This document shows, in pieces, positions 22,302-32,348 of a stretch of 64,000 bases of DNA. The translations under genes were made by a program, and so were the position numbers. Every line of letters starts with the position of its first letter. The stretch's first letter is position 1. The stretch comes from Microbacterium hatanonis. GTDB lineage: Bacteria > Actinomycetota > Actinomycetes > Actinomycetales > Microbacteriaceae. The notes below the pieces were generated by a model. It was not told the origin of the DNA. It saw only the letters and a list, made by a program, of their open reading frames with translations, and made no database searches. The stretch spans positions 1,240,001 through 1,304,000 of the forward strand of contig NZ_VRSV01000001.1 in assembly GCF_008017415.1 (NCBI RefSeq), read 5' to 3'.

Positions 22302-23543
22302 ATGGTCATGCGCACTGTTGCGGAGCACCGGGCGCACGTGCTCGGTGCCGTGCGGCGGCTGCCGGCCGATGAGGTGCCGCTCACCATCGCCGCCGGTCGG
22401 ACGCTCGCCGCCGACGTGGTCACCGCTCTCGACCTGCCGCTGTGGGACAACGCGGCGATGGACGGCTTCGCCGTCCGCTTCGCCGACGTGCGTGCCGCCT
22501 CGCCCGATGCCCCCGTCTCGCTGCGGGTCGTCGCCGACGTGCCGGCGGGTTCCGAGGCCGACCCGCCGCTGCGCGACGGCGAGGCCGCCCGGATCATGAC
22601 CGGTGCACCGCTGCCAACGGCGGCCGACACCGTCGTGCCCTTCGAGGCCACTCGCACGGGGCTCGCCGACTCGCTGAGCGCCACGACGGTCGTCGCAGCG
22701 CCCCGCGCCCTCGGCGCGCACGTGCGCAGACGCGCCGACGACATCGCCGTCGGCGACGTCGTCCTCCCGGCCGGCGCACGACTCGGCGCGTGGCAGATGG
22801 GTGCGGCGGCAGCGGCCGGCGCCTCGACCGTGCGCGTGACACGCGCTCCACGGGTCGCTGTCGTCTCGACGGGCGACGAGTTGAGACCCCTGGGATCGGC
22901 GCTGCGTCGAGGGCAGATCCCGGAATCGAACGCGACCCTCCTTGCGACCTTGGTGACCGAGGCGGATGCCGACATCGTGCTCCGCGAGAGCGTCGGCGAC
23001 GAGGCCGGTGCCTTCTTCGCGGTGCTCGATCGCGCCCGTGCGGCGGGCGCGGACGTCGTCGTGACCTCGGGCGGCGTCAGCGCCGGAGCCTTCGAGGTGG
23101 TGAAGATCGCTCTCGGCGGCGAGGACTCGGTGCGATTCGTGTCCGTCGCCATGCAGCCGGGTCGCCCTCAGGCGTTCGGCGCGCTCCCCGGGGGCGCGCT
23201 CTTCTTCGGGCTCCCGGGCAACCCCGTCGGCGTCGCCGTGTCGTTCGAGCTGTTCGTCCGGCCCGCGCTCCTCCGGCTGCAGGGGCGCGCCGACCTCGAT
23301 CGTCCGGTGCTGCGGCTGCCTGCGGCGTCGGGGTGGCGCACTCCCCCGGCGCGGCGCCAGTACGTGCCCGTGCGGGTGATCCGCGACGATCCAGGGCGGT
23401 GGACCGTCTCGACGGTCGTCGCCGAAGGGTCCGGCGCGCACCGTGCGGGCGCCCTCGGACGCGCCGACGCCTACGCGGTCGTCGAGCCGGGATCGCCCGA
23501 TATCGGTCCCGGCGACCTCGTCGACGTGATGCTGCTGTCGTGA
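22302..23543 (+). CDS. moeA: Molybdopterin molybdenumtransferase
   Basis: 413 residues. It inserts molybdate into adenylated molybdopterin. Visible motifs: MDGFAVR near 48-54, [14 protein letters not shown] (about 104-117), STGDEL (about 189-194), [13 protein letters not shown], and [19 protein letters not shown], followed by the C-terminal beta domain. First of a two-gene plus-strand operon; its TGA overlaps the mobA GTG by four bases. The neighbouring fdhD and the molybdopterin oxidoreductase fit one molybdenum-cofactor block. Confidence 0.96.
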   Translation: MVMRTVAEHRAHVLGAVRRLPADEVPLTIAAGRTLAADVVTALDLPLWDNAAMDGFAVRFADVRAASPDAPVSLRVVADVPAGSEADPPLRDGEAARIMTGAPLPTAADTVVPFEATRTGLADSLSATTVVAAPRALGAHVRRRADDIAVGDVVLPAGARLGAWQMGAAAAAGASTVRVTRAPRVAVVSTGDELRPLGSALRRGQIPESNATLLATLVTEADADIVLRESVGDEAGAFFAVLDRARAAGADVVVTSGGVSAGAFEVVKIALGGEDSVRFVSVAMQPGRPQAFGALPGGALFFGLPGNPVGVAVSFELFVRPALLRLQGRADLDRPVLRLPAASGWRTPPARRQYVPVRVIRDDPGRWTVSTVVAEGSGAHRAGALGRADAYAVVEPGSPDIGPGDLVDVMLLS

Positions 23544-24400
23544 CGAGGATCGCTGCGATCATTCTCGCCGGGGGACGGGGAAGCCGTATGGGCGGCATCG
23601 CGAAGCCCCTCCTGGAGATGGGTGGCTCGACGCTCCTGGGGCGGGCGGTGGATGCGGCGCACGCCGTGGGCTGCGACGCGATCGTGGTCGTCGGTCCGCG
23701 CGTCGAGGGCCTGCGACGTGTGCGGTGGGCGCGCGAGGATCCACCGTTCGGCGGACCGGTCGCGGCGCTTGCTGCCGCGCTGCCGCTCGTCGCGGCCGAA
23801 CGGGTGCTGGTGCTGCCGGCCGACCTCGTCTCGCCGCGTGATGCGGCGCGTGCCCTGGTGGATGCGGGTCGCGACGGCGACGGTGTCTGCCTCGTCGACG
23901 ACGACGGTCGGGAGCAGTGGCTCACGGGCCTCTACCGCACCGCGGCTCTGAGCGAGCGGCTCGCAGCGTTCGGGGACGGTGTCGAGGGGCTCCCCGCCCG
24001 TCGGCTGCTGGACGCGCTGCGCGTGGCGCGGGTCGGAGCCGGAGCGGCGGCAGCGGCCGACGTGGATACGTGGGATCATCTCCGCGAGGCTCGGCGACGC
24101 GTCGGCGCCGGAACGGAGACCACCATGGCCGATTCCTCCTCCCGTACCCTCCCGCCCGAGGCGCTCGACGCCTGGGCCTCGGTGCTCCGCGATCGCTTCG
24201 GCCTCTCCGAGGACGATCTGCCGATCGCCCTCATCCTCGATCTCGCCCGGGACGTCGCGAACGGCGTCGCCCGCCCGGCCGCCCCGTTCAGCGCATATGT
24301 GGCGGGGCTCGTCGCCGGTCGCGCGGGCGGTTCGCCCGAGCAGGTCCGCGCGGCGGTGGCGGAGATCACCCGGCTCGCCGCCGCGCACGGCGCCGGCTGA
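23540..24400 (+). CDS. mobA: MobA-like nucleotidyltransferase with C-terminal DUF6457-like domain
   Basis: 286 residues. Residues 1-190 are an NTP-transferase fold with the signature [11 protein letters not shown] (9-19) and a [10 protein letters not shown] segment. It would attach GMP (or another nucleotide) to the Mo-cofactor. Residues about 196-286 form an extra helical domain ([17 protein letters not shown]) that resembles DUF6457, a small actinobacterial domain often found beside MobA. There is no stop between them, but an ATG at 24125 with GGAG upstream could also start a separate short product. The GTG start overlaps moeA (GTGA). It converges with the oxidoreductase gene, leaving 3 bp between them. 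Confidence 0.87.
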   Translation: MTRIAAIILAGGRGSRMGGIAKPLLEMGGSTLLGRAVDAAHAVGCDAIVVVGPRVEGLRRVRWAREDPPFGGPVAALAAALPLVAAERVLVLPADLVSPRDAARALVDAGRDGDGVCLVDDDGREQWLTGLYRTAALSERLAAFGDGVEGLPARRLLDALRVARVGAGAAAAADVDTWDHLREARRRVGAGTETTMADSSSRTLPPEALDAWASVLRDRFGLSEDDLPIALILDLARDVANGVARPAAPFSAYVAGLVAGRAGGSPEQVRAAVAEITRLAAAHGAG

Positions 24401-24403
24401 GGC

Positions 24404-26725
24404 TCAGACCTCGCGGCGCTCGATCCGCACGATGACCGACTTGGAGGTCGGCGTGCCGCTCGTGTCGGCGACCGAGTCGAGGGGCACGAGCACGTTCGTC
24501 TCGGGGTAGTACGCGGCTGCGTTCCCCCGGGGCGTGTCGTAGGCGATCACGCGGAACGCCTCGGCGCGACGTTCCTCGACGGTGCCGTCGTGGGCGGTCC
24601 ACTCCGAGACGAGGTCGACGATCTCGCCGTCGGAGAGCCCCTGTTCGGCGATGTCGTCGCGGTTCACGAAGACGACGCGGCGCCCGCCGTGGACGCCCCG
24701 ATAGCGGTCGTCCTTGCCGTAGATCGTGGTGTTGTACTGGTCGTGCGACCGCAGGGTCTGCAGCAGCACGCGCCCCTCGGGGATGACCGGGTACTCCAGT
24801 GCATTCGCCGTGAAGTGAGCGAGGCCGTCGGGTGTTGCGAACGTGCGGTCGTCGCGGGGTCCGTTCGGAAGGACGAACGTGCGCCCCTTGGCGATGCGTG
24901 CCTCGTAGTCGGCGAAACCCGGGACCACGCGGGAGATGTGATCCCGGATGAGCGTGTAGTCGTTCTCGAGACGCCGCCAGTCGGCGCGCGGCACGTTGGG
25001 GGAATCGGCGCGGTCGCCGAAGACGAGGTTGCAGATGCGCGCGAGGATGGCGGGTTCCGACAGCAGATCGTCCGCCGGGGGGCGCAGGCGTCCTCGCGAG
25101 CCGTGCACGGCGCTCATGGAGTCCTCGACCGTGACGCGCTGTTCGCCGGTCCCCCGCACATCGCGGTCGGTACGCCCGAGCGTGGGGATGATGAGAGCCC
25201 GTTTGCCGGTGACCGCGTGGGAGCGGTTGAGCTTCGTCGATACCTGAACCGTCAGATCGACCGAGCGCATCGCCGCTTCCGTCACGAGCGTGTCGGGCGT
25301 CGCACTGACGAAGTTCCCGCCCATCGCCATGAACACGCGCGCCTTGCCGTCGCGCATGGCTCGGATCGCCTCGACCGTGTCGTAGCCGTGCTCTCGCGGA
25401 GCATAGAAGTCGAACTCCTCGTCGAGCGAGGCGAGGAAGCCCTCGTGCGGCTTCTCGTAGATGCCCATCGTGCGGTCCCCCTGCACGTTGGAGTGCCCGC
25501 GCACGGGACAGAGCCCGGCGCCGGTGCGCCCCAGGTTGCCCTGCATCAGAAGGAGGTTGACCACGTCGCGGAGGGTGGGGACGGAGTGCTTGTGCTGGGT
25601 GAGACCCATCGCCCAGCAGACGATCGTCGACGTCGAGCCGCGCACGATCTCGGCGATGCGGCGGAGCTCCGTCTCGTCGATACCGGTCGCGGTCTCGAAC
25701 TCCGACCACGACGCGTCGTTCATCGCGCGCTCGAAGTCGTCGAACCCGCTCGTGTGGCGCTCGATGAACGAACGGTCGAGTACCCCGCCGCGCTCCCCCT
25801 CGACCTCGAAGAGGTGCTTCGCGATCGCCTGGAACAACGCCTGGTCCCCGCCGAGCCGGATCTGCACGAACTCGTCGGCGAGCTTCGTGCCGCCCAGCAG
25901 CACGCCGCGCGGGGTCTGCGGGTTCTCGAAGCGCATCAGGCCCGCCTCGGGGAGCGGGTTCACCGCGATGATCGTGGCGCCGTTCTGCTTCGCCTTCTCG
26001 AGGGCGCTGAGCATGCGGGGGTGGTTGGTACCGGGGTTCTGCCCGGCGACGATGAGCAGGTCGGCGCGGTGGATGTCCTCCAGCGAGACCGTGCCCTTGC
26101 CGATGCCGATCGTCTCCACGAGCGCCGAACCGCTGGACTCGTGACACATGTTCGAGCAGTCGGGAAGGTTGTTGGTGCCGGTTCCCCGCACGAGGAGCTG
26201 GTAGAGGAACGCGGCCTCGTTGGAGGTGCGACCCGAGGTGTAGAAGATCGCCTCGTTCGGGTCGTCGAGCGCGCGGAGGGCGTCGGCCACCGTCTGCAGC
26301 GCGTCGTCCCAGGAGATGGGTCGGTAGTGCGTCGCGCCCTCGTCGAGCATCATCGGCTCGGTGAGGCGGCCCTGCTGCCCGAGCCACCAGTCGTCGTGCT
26401 CGTTCAGCTCGGAGACGGAGTGCTGGGCGAAGAAGGCGGCGTCGACGCGTCTGACCGTCGCCTCCTCGGCGACCGCCTTCGCACCGTTCTCGCAGAACTC
26501 GGCGATGTGGCGCTTGTCCTCCTCCGGCCAGGCGCAGCCGGGGCAGTCGAACCCGTCCTTCTGGTTCACGCGGAGAAGCGTCTGCGCCGAGCGCGTGACG
26601 CCCATCTGGTCGACCGAGATCTTCAGGGCGTGGAGGACGGCCGGGACTCCGACGGCCACCTTCTTGCGGGAGCCGACGGTGACGTCGGATTCGTCGATGT
26701 CGTGTGCGGGGGGCTTCGTCGCCAT
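24404..26725 (-). CDS. FdhF/YdeP-type molybdopterin oxidoreductase
   Basis: 773 residues. It has the molybdopterin oxidoreductase fold and the molydopterin dinucleotide-binding C-terminal domain (about 640-760). The N-terminus carries DCPGCAWPEE (about 59-68) and a later Cys in EFCENGAK, the unusual iron-sulfur pattern of the YdeP branch. SNMCHESSGSALVE aligns with the metal-ligand region of formate dehydrogenases; there is no selenocysteine TGA. The substrate is not known for this branch; in E. coli YdeP is tied to acid resistance. No beta or gamma subunit is nearby and no Tat signal is seen, so it is probably a soluble cytoplasmic enzyme. Confidence 0.88.
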   Translation of the reverse strand: MATKPPAHDIDESDVTVGSRKKVAVGVPAVLHALKISVDQMGVTRSAQTLLRVNQKDGFDCPGCAWPEEDKRHIAEFCENGAKAVAEEATVRRVDAAFFAQHSVSELNEHDDWWLGQQGRLTEPMMLDEGATHYRPISWDDALQTVADALRALDDPNEAIFYTSGRTSNEAAFLYQLLVRGTGTNNLPDCSNMCHESSGSALVETIGIGKGTVSLEDIHRADLLIVAGQNPGTNHPRMLSALEKAKQNGATIIAVNPLPEAGLMRFENPQTPRGVLLGGTKLADEFVQIRLGGDQALFQAIAKHLFEVEGERGGVLDRSFIERHTSGFDDFERAMNDASWSEFETATGIDETELRRIAEIVRGSTSTIVCWAMGLTQHKHSVPTLRDVVNLLLMQGNLGRTGAGLCPVRGHSNVQGDRTMGIYEKPHEGFLASLDEEFDFYAPREHGYDTVEAIRAMRDGKARVFMAMGGNFVSATPDTLVTEAAMRSVDLTVQVSTKLNRSHAVTGKRALIIPTLGRTDRDVRGTGEQRVTVEDSMSAVHGSRGRLRPPADDLLSEPAILARICNLVFGDRADSPNVPRADWRRLENDYTLIRDHISRVVPGFADYEARIAKGRTFVLPNGPRDDRTFATPDGLAHFTANALEYPVIPEGRVLLQTLRSHDQYNTTIYGKDDRYRGVHGGRRVVFVNRDDIAEQGLSDGEIVDLVSEWTAHDGTVEERRAEAFRVIAYDTPRGNAAAYYPETNVLVPLDSVADTSGTPTSKSVIVRIERREV

Positions 26726-26758
26726 GCCCTGAGCTTACCTATGTCGAGAGGGAAAAGG

Positions 26759-27835
26759 TCAGCCGGCGACTTCCTGGTAGGCCGCGAACAGCAGCGACTC
26801 GTCGGGTGCCTGGAGCACTGTCGGGCGAGCGAGATCGTCCAGCACGATGAATCGCAGCATTCCGCCGCGGCTCTTCTTGTCTCGCTGGATCGTCGAGAGC
26901 AGCTGCGGCCACGCGCCCGGCCGGTAGCTGACCGGCAGCCCCAGCGCGCCGAGGACGTCGCGGTGTCGCTGGGCGACAGCATCCGGAAGCCGCCCGGCCA
27001 GTCGCGAGAGCTCCGCGGCGAAGACCATGCCCACCGAGATCGCCGCTCCGTGACGCCAGCGGTACCGCTCGGCGTGCTCGATCGCGTGCCCCACGGTGTG
27101 TCCGTAGTTGAGCACTTCGCGCAGTCCCGCTTCGCGCAGGTCTTCGCCGACGACCCGCGCCTTCATGTCGATCGCCAGCTCGATGCACCGGCGGAACGCG
27201 TCGCCGCGGGAGTCGACCACACCCTCCGGATCGGCTTCGATGAGATCGAGGATCTCGGGGTGCCAGATGAACCCGGCCTTCACGACCTCGGCGAACCCGG
27301 CAGTGGCCTCGTTGCGCGAGAGCGAGTCCAGAAGCGCCAGGTCGCATACCACGGCACGCGGCGGCCAGAACGCCCCGACCAGGTTCTTGCCCTCGGCGGT
27401 GTTGACCCCGGTCTTGCCGCCGACGGCCGCGTCGACCATCGCGAGGACCGTCGTCGGCACCTGGACGACCGACACGCCGCGGAGCCACGTGGCGGCGACG
27501 AAGCCGGCGAGGTCGGTGACCGAGCCGCCGCCGAAGCCCACGACGACGTCGGTGCGGGTGAAGTCCGACTTGCCGAGGATCTGCCAGCAGAACGCCGCCA
27601 CCTCGATGCGCTTGCCCTGCTCGGCATCGGGGATCTCGGCCAGCAGCACCTCGCGGTCGCCGACGAGCTGCTGACGCAGTTCCTCCGCCTTCTCGGCGAG
27701 CGTCGGCGCGTGGATGATGAGCACCTTGCGCGCGTCGGGCGGGAGCACGTCGCCGAGGCCCGCGAGGATGCCGCGACCGATGGTGACGTCGTAGGGGGCG
27801 TCGCCGGCGACGGAGATCGTGGTGAGGTCGGTCAT
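26759..27835 (-). CDS. aroB: 3-dehydroquinate synthase
   Basis: 358 residues. It converts DAHP to dehydroquinate using NAD and a divalent metal. NAD-binding GGGSVTDLAGFVAATWLRG (about 99-117), QVPTTVLAMVDAAVGGKTGVN, and metal-binding His in LNYGHTVGHAIEH are all clear. It overlaps aroK by 4 bp. Last gene of a run alaS-ruvX-mltG-aroE-aroC-aroK-aroB read on the minus strand. Confidence 0.97.
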   Translation of the reverse strand: MTDLTTISVAGDAPYDVTIGRGILAGLGDVLPPDARKVLIIHAPTLAEKAEELRQQLVGDREVLLAEIPDAEQGKRIEVAAFCWQILGKSDFTRTDVVVGFGGGSVTDLAGFVAATWLRGVSVVQVPTTVLAMVDAAVGGKTGVNTAEGKNLVGAFWPPRAVVCDLALLDSLSRNEATAGFAEVVKAGFIWHPEILDLIEADPEGVVDSRGDAFRRCIELAIDMKARVVGEDLREAGLREVLNYGHTVGHAIEHAERYRWRHGAAISVGMVFAAELSRLAGRLPDAVAQRHRDVLGALGLPVSYRPGAWPQLLSTIQRDKKSRGGMLRFIVLDDLARPTVLQAPDESLLFAAYQEVAG

Positions 27836-28362
27836 GCGTGCTCCTCGGTGGGGGTGGGGGTGCGTGCCCAGGTCGCGATCGCGTCGACGACCGCCTGCAG
27901 GGGGCCCGAACTCGTATCGAAGGTGGCGTCGGCCGCCTCCTCGTACAGCGGACGGCGCTCGGCATAGATCGCCGTCCAGCGCCGCATCGCGTCGTCGCCC
28001 GCCAGCAGCGGGCGGGAGTCGTCACGCAGGCGTGCGGCCACCACCCGGGGGTGGACGGTCAGGAGCACCACGCGATGCGCACGGAGGTCGTCGCGCGTCT
28101 GAGGGTCGAGGATCGCTCCCCCGCCGAGCGAGACCACCCCGCCGGCCACGAGCGACGTGCGGACGGCATCGCGCTCGATCCGGCGGAAGTGGGCTTCACC
28201 GTGGTCGGCGAAGATCTGCGGGATCGGGCCGTGCTCGCGCACGAGGGCGATGTCGGTGTCGGTGAACGACGTGCCGAGAGCCTTCGCGACCCTCCGGCCG
28301 ACGCTCGTCTTTCCGGCCCCCATCGGGCCGATCAGGACGAGCGCCTCAGCCGACGAGGTCAT
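27832..28362 (-). CDS. aroK: Shikimate kinase
   Basis: 176 residues. P-loop [15 protein letters not shown] (about 12-26), DTD motif for shikimate binding, and GGGAI. It phosphorylates shikimate at the 3-OH. The ATG lies 17 bp inside the end of aroC, and the end overlaps the aroB start by 4 bp. The C-terminal segment continues past the usual end by a few polar residues. Confidence 0.96.
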   Translation of the reverse strand: MTSSAEALVLIGPMGAGKTSVGRRVAKALGTSFTDTDIALVREHGPIPQIFADHGEAHFRRIERDAVRTSLVAGGVVSLGGGAILDPQTRDDLRAHRVVLLTVHPRVVAARLRDDSRPLLAGDDAMRRWTAIYAERRPLYEEAADATFDTSSGPLQAVVDAIATWARTPTPTEEHA

Positions 28363-29575
28363 GCGCGGCCAGCGACGCGTCGCTGTCGGCGGTGGTGCGA
28401 AGGGTCGTCGGCAGGTGGGCGAGGTAGGTCTCGATGTTGCGACGGGTCTCGCCGACGCTGTCGCCCCCGAACTTCTCGAGCACGACGTCGACGAGCACGA
28501 TCGCGGTCATCGCCTCGGCGACGACGCCGGCGGCCGGCACGGCGCAGACGTCGGACCGCTGGTGGTGCGCGGCCGCAGTCTCGCCCGTGGCGACGTCGAC
28601 GGTGCGGAGGGCGCGGGGCACGGTCGCGATCGGCTTCATGCCGGCGCGCACGCGCAGCACGGTGCCGGTGGACATTCCGCCCTCGGTTCCGCCCGCGCGG
28701 TCGGTGGACCGGGTGATGCCGTCGGCCGTGGTGAACAGCTCGTCGTGCGCCTCGGATCCGCGACGGGTCGTCGTGAGGAAGCCGTCGCCGACCTCGACGC
28801 CCTTGATGGCCTGGATGCTCATGAGCGCCTGGGCGAGCTTGCCGTCGAGGCGGCGGTCCCAGTGCACGTGCGAGCCGAGTCCGGGCGGGAGGCCGTAGGC
28901 GAGAACCTCCACGATGCCGCCGAGCGTGTCGCCGTCCTTCTTCGCGGCGTCGACCTCGGCGACCATGCGCTCGCTCGTCGCGGCGTCGAAGCACCGCAGC
29001 GGATCGGCGTCGAGGGCGTCGACGTCGTCGGGGGCCGGGAATGCGGCCCCTTCCGGAACGGCGACGGTGCCGATCGACACCGTGTGGCTGACGAGCCGGA
29101 TGCCCAGCTCCGACAGGAAGGCGCGGGCGAGGGCGCCGAGTGCGACGCGTGCCGCGGTCTCCCGGGCGCTCGCGCGCTCCAGGATGGGGCGCGCTTCGTC
29201 GAAGTCGTACTTCTGCATGCCCACCAGGTCGGCGTGACCGGGACGCGGACGGGTGAGCGCGGCACCGCGGCCGCGGGACTTCTCGGTCAGCTCCGCAGGC
29301 TCGGGACTCATCACCTCGACCCACTTGGGCCACTCGGTGTTGCCGATTCGGATGGCGATCGGGCTGCCGAGGCTCAGGCCGTGCACGACGCCGGACGAGA
29401 CGTTCAGCTCGTCCTCCTCGAACTTCATGCGCGAGCCGCGGCCGTAGCCGAGCTTGCGACGGGCGAGGTCGGCGCGGATCGCGGCGAGCGAGATGGGGAC
29501 GCCGGAGGGCAGACCCTCCATGATGGCGACGAGTTCGGGGCCGTGCGATTCGCCGGCAGTGAGCACGCGGAGCAT
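28346..29575 (-). CDS. aroC: Chorismate synthase
   Basis: 409 residues, the long actinobacterial form. It makes chorismate from EPSP using reduced FMN. Family signatures are present: [18 protein letters not shown] (8-25), [45 protein letters not shown], and [10 protein letters not shown]. The start ATG lies 4 bp downstream of the aroE stop. Confidence 0.97.
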   Translation of the reverse strand: MLRVLTAGESHGPELVAIMEGLPSGVPISLAAIRADLARRKLGYGRGSRMKFEEDELNVSSGVVHGLSLGSPIAIRIGNTEWPKWVEVMSPEPAELTEKSRGRGAALTRPRPGHADLVGMQKYDFDEARPILERASARETAARVALGALARAFLSELGIRLVSHTVSIGTVAVPEGAAFPAPDDVDALDADPLRCFDAATSERMVAEVDAAKKDGDTLGGIVEVLAYGLPPGLGSHVHWDRRLDGKLAQALMSIQAIKGVEVGDGFLTTTRRGSEAHDELFTTADGITRSTDRAGGTEGGMSTGTVLRVRAGMKPIATVPRALRTVDVATGETAAAHHQRSDVCAVPAAGVVAEAMTAIVLVDVVLEKFGGDSVGETRRNIETYLAHLPTTLRTTADSDASLAAHDLVG

Positions 29576-29579
29576 TCGT

Positions 29580-30413
29580 CTAGTCTCCCATGACCGCTTC
29601 GCGCATCGCCGCCAGCACCCGGGGTTCGTCGGTCAGCGCGAGTTCGGTCGAGCCGGAGACGAACACGCGCACCTGCAGGACCGCCTGGTGCAGCAGCATC
29701 CCGAGTCCCGAGATCGCGCGACCTCCGCTGCGCTCCCAGGTGGTGGCGAGCGGCGTCGGCCACGAACCGTACACGACGTCGACGAGCAGACCGCCGCGCG
29801 CGGCGTACGGGTCGGCGCTCGCGCCGAGGTCGGTTCCGCCCGGGAGCGTCGCGATCGTCACGGTGGCGTCCGGCGAGGGGGCACGCGCGAAGTCCGCGGG
29901 CTCGACGTCGACGCCGAGCGCTTCGCCCAGGGCGACGAGGGGGTCGGCGGCCTCCGGCCGACGGGCGATCACGTCGACGCGACGCGCTCCGAGTTCGGCC
30001 AGAGCGACGAGAGCCGATCCTGCCGTGGCGCCGGCGCCGAGGATGCGCCCGAACGGCACCTCGTCCACGCCCTGCTCGCGGATGGTGGCGACCAGTCCCC
30101 CGACGTCGGTGTTGAAGCCGTGCGGGCCGTCGTCAGCGAGGAGCAGGGTGTTCACCGCTCCCGTCAGGCGTGCGCGCTCGTCCAGGGAGCGGGCGGCTGC
30201 TGCGGCGGACCGCTTGAGCGGCATCGTGAGCGAGAGTCCTCGCCAGCCGTCGTCGAGGCCGGCGAGGGCGTCGTCGAACGATGCCTCGTCGATCCGTCGG
30301 CGGTCGTACTCCCAGTCGAGCCCGAGCACGCGGTAGGCCGCCGCGTGCAGGCGCGGCGACATGCTGTGGGCGACCGGGTCGCCCCACACCGCCAGCTTCG
30401 TACCGGTCAGCAT
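29580..30413 (-). CDS. aroE: Shikimate dehydrogenase
   Basis: 277 residues. The N-terminal shikimate-binding domain has [18 protein letters not shown] (10-27) and LTMPLK with the catalytic Lys; Asn and Asp follow in VNTL and FNTDVGG. The Rossmann domain has [13 protein letters not shown]. It reduces dehydroshikimate with NADPH. The ATG at 30413 was taken because homology begins there, overlapping mltG by 7 bp. It stands next to mltG and ruvX, as in many actinobacteria. Confidence 0.94.
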   Translation of the reverse strand: MLTGTKLAVWGDPVAHSMSPRLHAAAYRVLGLDWEYDRRRIDEASFDDALAGLDDGWRGLSLTMPLKRSAAAAARSLDERARLTGAVNTLLLADDGPHGFNTDVGGLVATIREQGVDEVPFGRILGAGATAGSALVALAELGARRVDVIARRPEAADPLVALGEALGVDVEPADFARAPSPDATVTIATLPGGTDLGASADPYAARGGLLVDVVYGSWPTPLATTWERSGGRAISGLGMLLHQAVLQVRVFVSGSTELALTDEPRVLAAMREAVMGD

Positions 30414-31876
30414 CCCGAGTCGGGGTTGTCGCGGCACCACTGGATCCACTGGTTCACCGCGGCCTGGTGTTCGTCGGCCGTCGAGGTGAAGACCGTCTCC
30501 CCCGTGTCGAGGTTCACCGTCACGAAGAAGAGCCACGTGCCGTCCGCCGGGTGCATGGCGGCGTCGATCGCCTGGTCGCCAGGGTTGGAGATGGGGCCGG
30601 CCGGCAGACCGGAGATCACGTAGGTGTTCCACGGGTTGTCGTCGAACTGCGCCTCGCCCGAGGTGCTCGCCGAGCCCGCGTGCAGCTCGCCGTAGCCGTA
30701 CTGCGCCGTCGAGTCCATCTGCAGCTGCATGCCCTGGTCCAGACGGTTCTGGATGACGCGTGAGACCTTGTAGAAGTCCTCGGATTGCCGCGCTTCGCGC
30801 TGCACGATCGAGGCGACGGTCAGAACGCGCTGGCGGTCGTCGACGGGGACCCCGGCGGCATCCAGCGACTGGATGGTGCGGGTGACCATGGTCTGGATCG
30901 CCGCCGACGCGGTCGTGCCCGGATCGAAGGTGTAGGTCGCGGGGAAGAGCCAGCCCTCCAGGCTCGACGCGGAGACACCGTAGGCGGCGGGATCGGCCAC
31001 GGCGGCCTGGAGATCCTCGAGAGGGATCTCGGTCTGCTCCGACATCCGGGAGATCGTCTGCTCCACCGTGAGTCCCTCGGGAAGCTGCGCGGTGTTGGTC
31101 AGGTGGTTCGCGGGATCGCGGAAGGCCACCAGGACCGCCTCCGAGGTCATCTGCTGCTGGAAGCGGAAGACGCCGGGCTGGAACGTGAACGGGGTCGACG
31201 TCTCGATCAGGTAGTCGTAGAACGAGGTCGGGGCCTTCGTGACGCCGGCGTCGTAGAGCTTCTGCGACACCTGCGGCCCTGCGTCGCCGCTGACGATCGT
31301 GATCGTGGCCTCGCCCTGCGCGATACCGGGTTCGAAGTCCTCGCGCACGTCGGGAGCGAAGATCCCCTGGATCTGCGCGCCGAAGGTGTTGACCGCCCAG
31401 AACCCGCCGAGCGTGATGCCGCCGATGATGACCACGGCGATCGCGAGAGCGATCCAGCCGCCGATGCGTCGCTTGCGGCGCTCCTTCGGCGGTGGCGTCG
31501 AACCCAGCTCGTCGGTGCTGCGGCGACCGGTGAACAGGTCGTCGAGCGTCCCTGCTGCGGGGGGCGGGCCGGCTCGGCCCGCCTCGGGGCGCGGGATCGG
31601 CGGAGCGGGACGCGTCTGGGTCTGCGTCGCCGTCGGCCGTCCCTGCGGCTCCGGCTGGGCGGCCGCCCGCGGTGCGGCGACGGGCTCGGCCGGCGGGCGG
31701 GTGATCGGGGGGCGAGCGTCGGTCGGCCCGGTGTCTGCTCTCGCGGCGCGCGCGGCACGGCGCGACGTCGGGGCGCCGCCGGGGGTGGGCGCACCGCCCT
31801 GATCGCGGCGCGGGTCGGGCAGTTTTCCGTACAGATCGGCGAGCGGATCGTCGAACGGGGAGGAATTGTCGGGCAT
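30407..31876 (-). CDS. mltG: Endolytic murein transglycosylase MltG
   Basis: 489 residues. A long proline/arginine-rich cytoplasmic region (about 1-140) precedes one transmembrane helix (about 143-168, IALAIAVVIIGGITLGGFWA). The external part contains a LysM-like subdomain and the YceG catalytic domain with the conserved Glu in ASIVQREAR. It cuts nascent glycan strands and is thought to set their length. The extended disordered N-terminus is larger than in E. coli, as usual in actinobacteria. It starts 1 bp after ruvX ends. Confidence 0.95.
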   Translation of the reverse strand: MPDNSSPFDDPLADLYGKLPDPRRDQGGAPTPGGAPTSRRAARAARADTGPTDARPPITRPPAEPVAAPRAAAQPEPQGRPTATQTQTRPAPPIPRPEAGRAGPPPAAGTLDDLFTGRRSTDELGSTPPPKERRKRRIGGWIALAIAVVIIGGITLGGFWAVNTFGAQIQGIFAPDVREDFEPGIAQGEATITIVSGDAGPQVSQKLYDAGVTKAPTSFYDYLIETSTPFTFQPGVFRFQQQMTSEAVLVAFRDPANHLTNTAQLPEGLTVEQTISRMSEQTEIPLEDLQAAVADPAAYGVSASSLEGWLFPATYTFDPGTTASAAIQTMVTRTIQSLDAAGVPVDDRQRVLTVASIVQREARQSEDFYKVSRVIQNRLDQGMQLQMDSTAQYGYGELHAGSASTSGEAQFDDNPWNTYVISGLPAGPISNPGDQAIDAAMHPADGTWLFFVTVNLDTGETVFTSTADEHQAAVNQWIQWCRDNPDSGC

Positions 31877-31877
31877 G

Positions 31878-32348
31878 TCAGGCGGGCTCCTGTCCCGAAG
31901 CTACGGCGGTTCCGGCCGGGTTACCGGACTGTCTCTCGACATCGAGCGCCTGTTGCAGAAGGACAACGGCGGCGACCTGGTCGACAATGCTACGAGACTT
32001 TCGCTGAGAACGCCCGGATCGACGGAGCGCATCGTGCGCGGTGACGGTGCTGAGCCGCTCATCGACCAGCCGTATCGGAAGGTCGCTCGCTGCGGCGAGC
32101 TCGTCGGCGAACGCCCGTGCGTCGGCGGTCGATGCGGTCTCTCCCCCGCTCAGACTGACCGGGAGTCCGACGAGGATCTCGAGCGCGTCGTACTCCGTCG
32201 CGATCTCCACGATCCGCGCGATCGGGGTGCCGACGCGCGCCACGGTCTCGACCGGCACCGCCAGGAGCGCGTCGGGATCGCTGCGCGCGACACCGACCCT
32301 CGCGCGGCCGACATCGACCCCGAGGCGCACGCCGCGACGCAACGTCAC
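31878..32348 (-). CDS. ruvX: Putative Holliday junction resolvase RuvX/YqgF
   Basis: 156 residues. RNase H-like fold: LGVDVGRARVGVARSD (9-24) with the first catalytic Asp, EILVGLPVSLSG with a conserved Glu, and VDERLSTVTA, plus the late Asp in SIVDQVAAVVLLQ. YqgF proteins take part in 16S rRNA 3'-end maturation or in junction processing, depending on species. Overlaps alaS (ATGA) and is followed by mltG. Confidence 0.94.
   Translation of the reverse strand: MTLRRGVRLGVDVGRARVGVARSDPDALLAVPVETVARVGTPIARIVEIATEYDALEILVGLPVSLSGGETASTADARAFADELAAASDLPIRLVDERLSTVTAHDALRRSGRSQRKSRSIVDQVAAVVLLQQALDVERQSGNPAGTAVASGQEPA

Noticed and set aside
24125..24400. Separate DUF6457 gene starting at the internal ATG
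   Set aside because: There is no stop between the MobA part and this part, so one fused gene is simpler. An additional internal start is possible and is mentioned in the feature.
24590..27967. Plus-strand open frame of over 1100 codons opposite the molybdopterin oxidoreductase and aroB
   Set aside because: Antisense shadow; both minus-strand genes have full sets of conserved motifs, and the plus-strand translation is of low complexity (Arg, Val, Gly, Asp).
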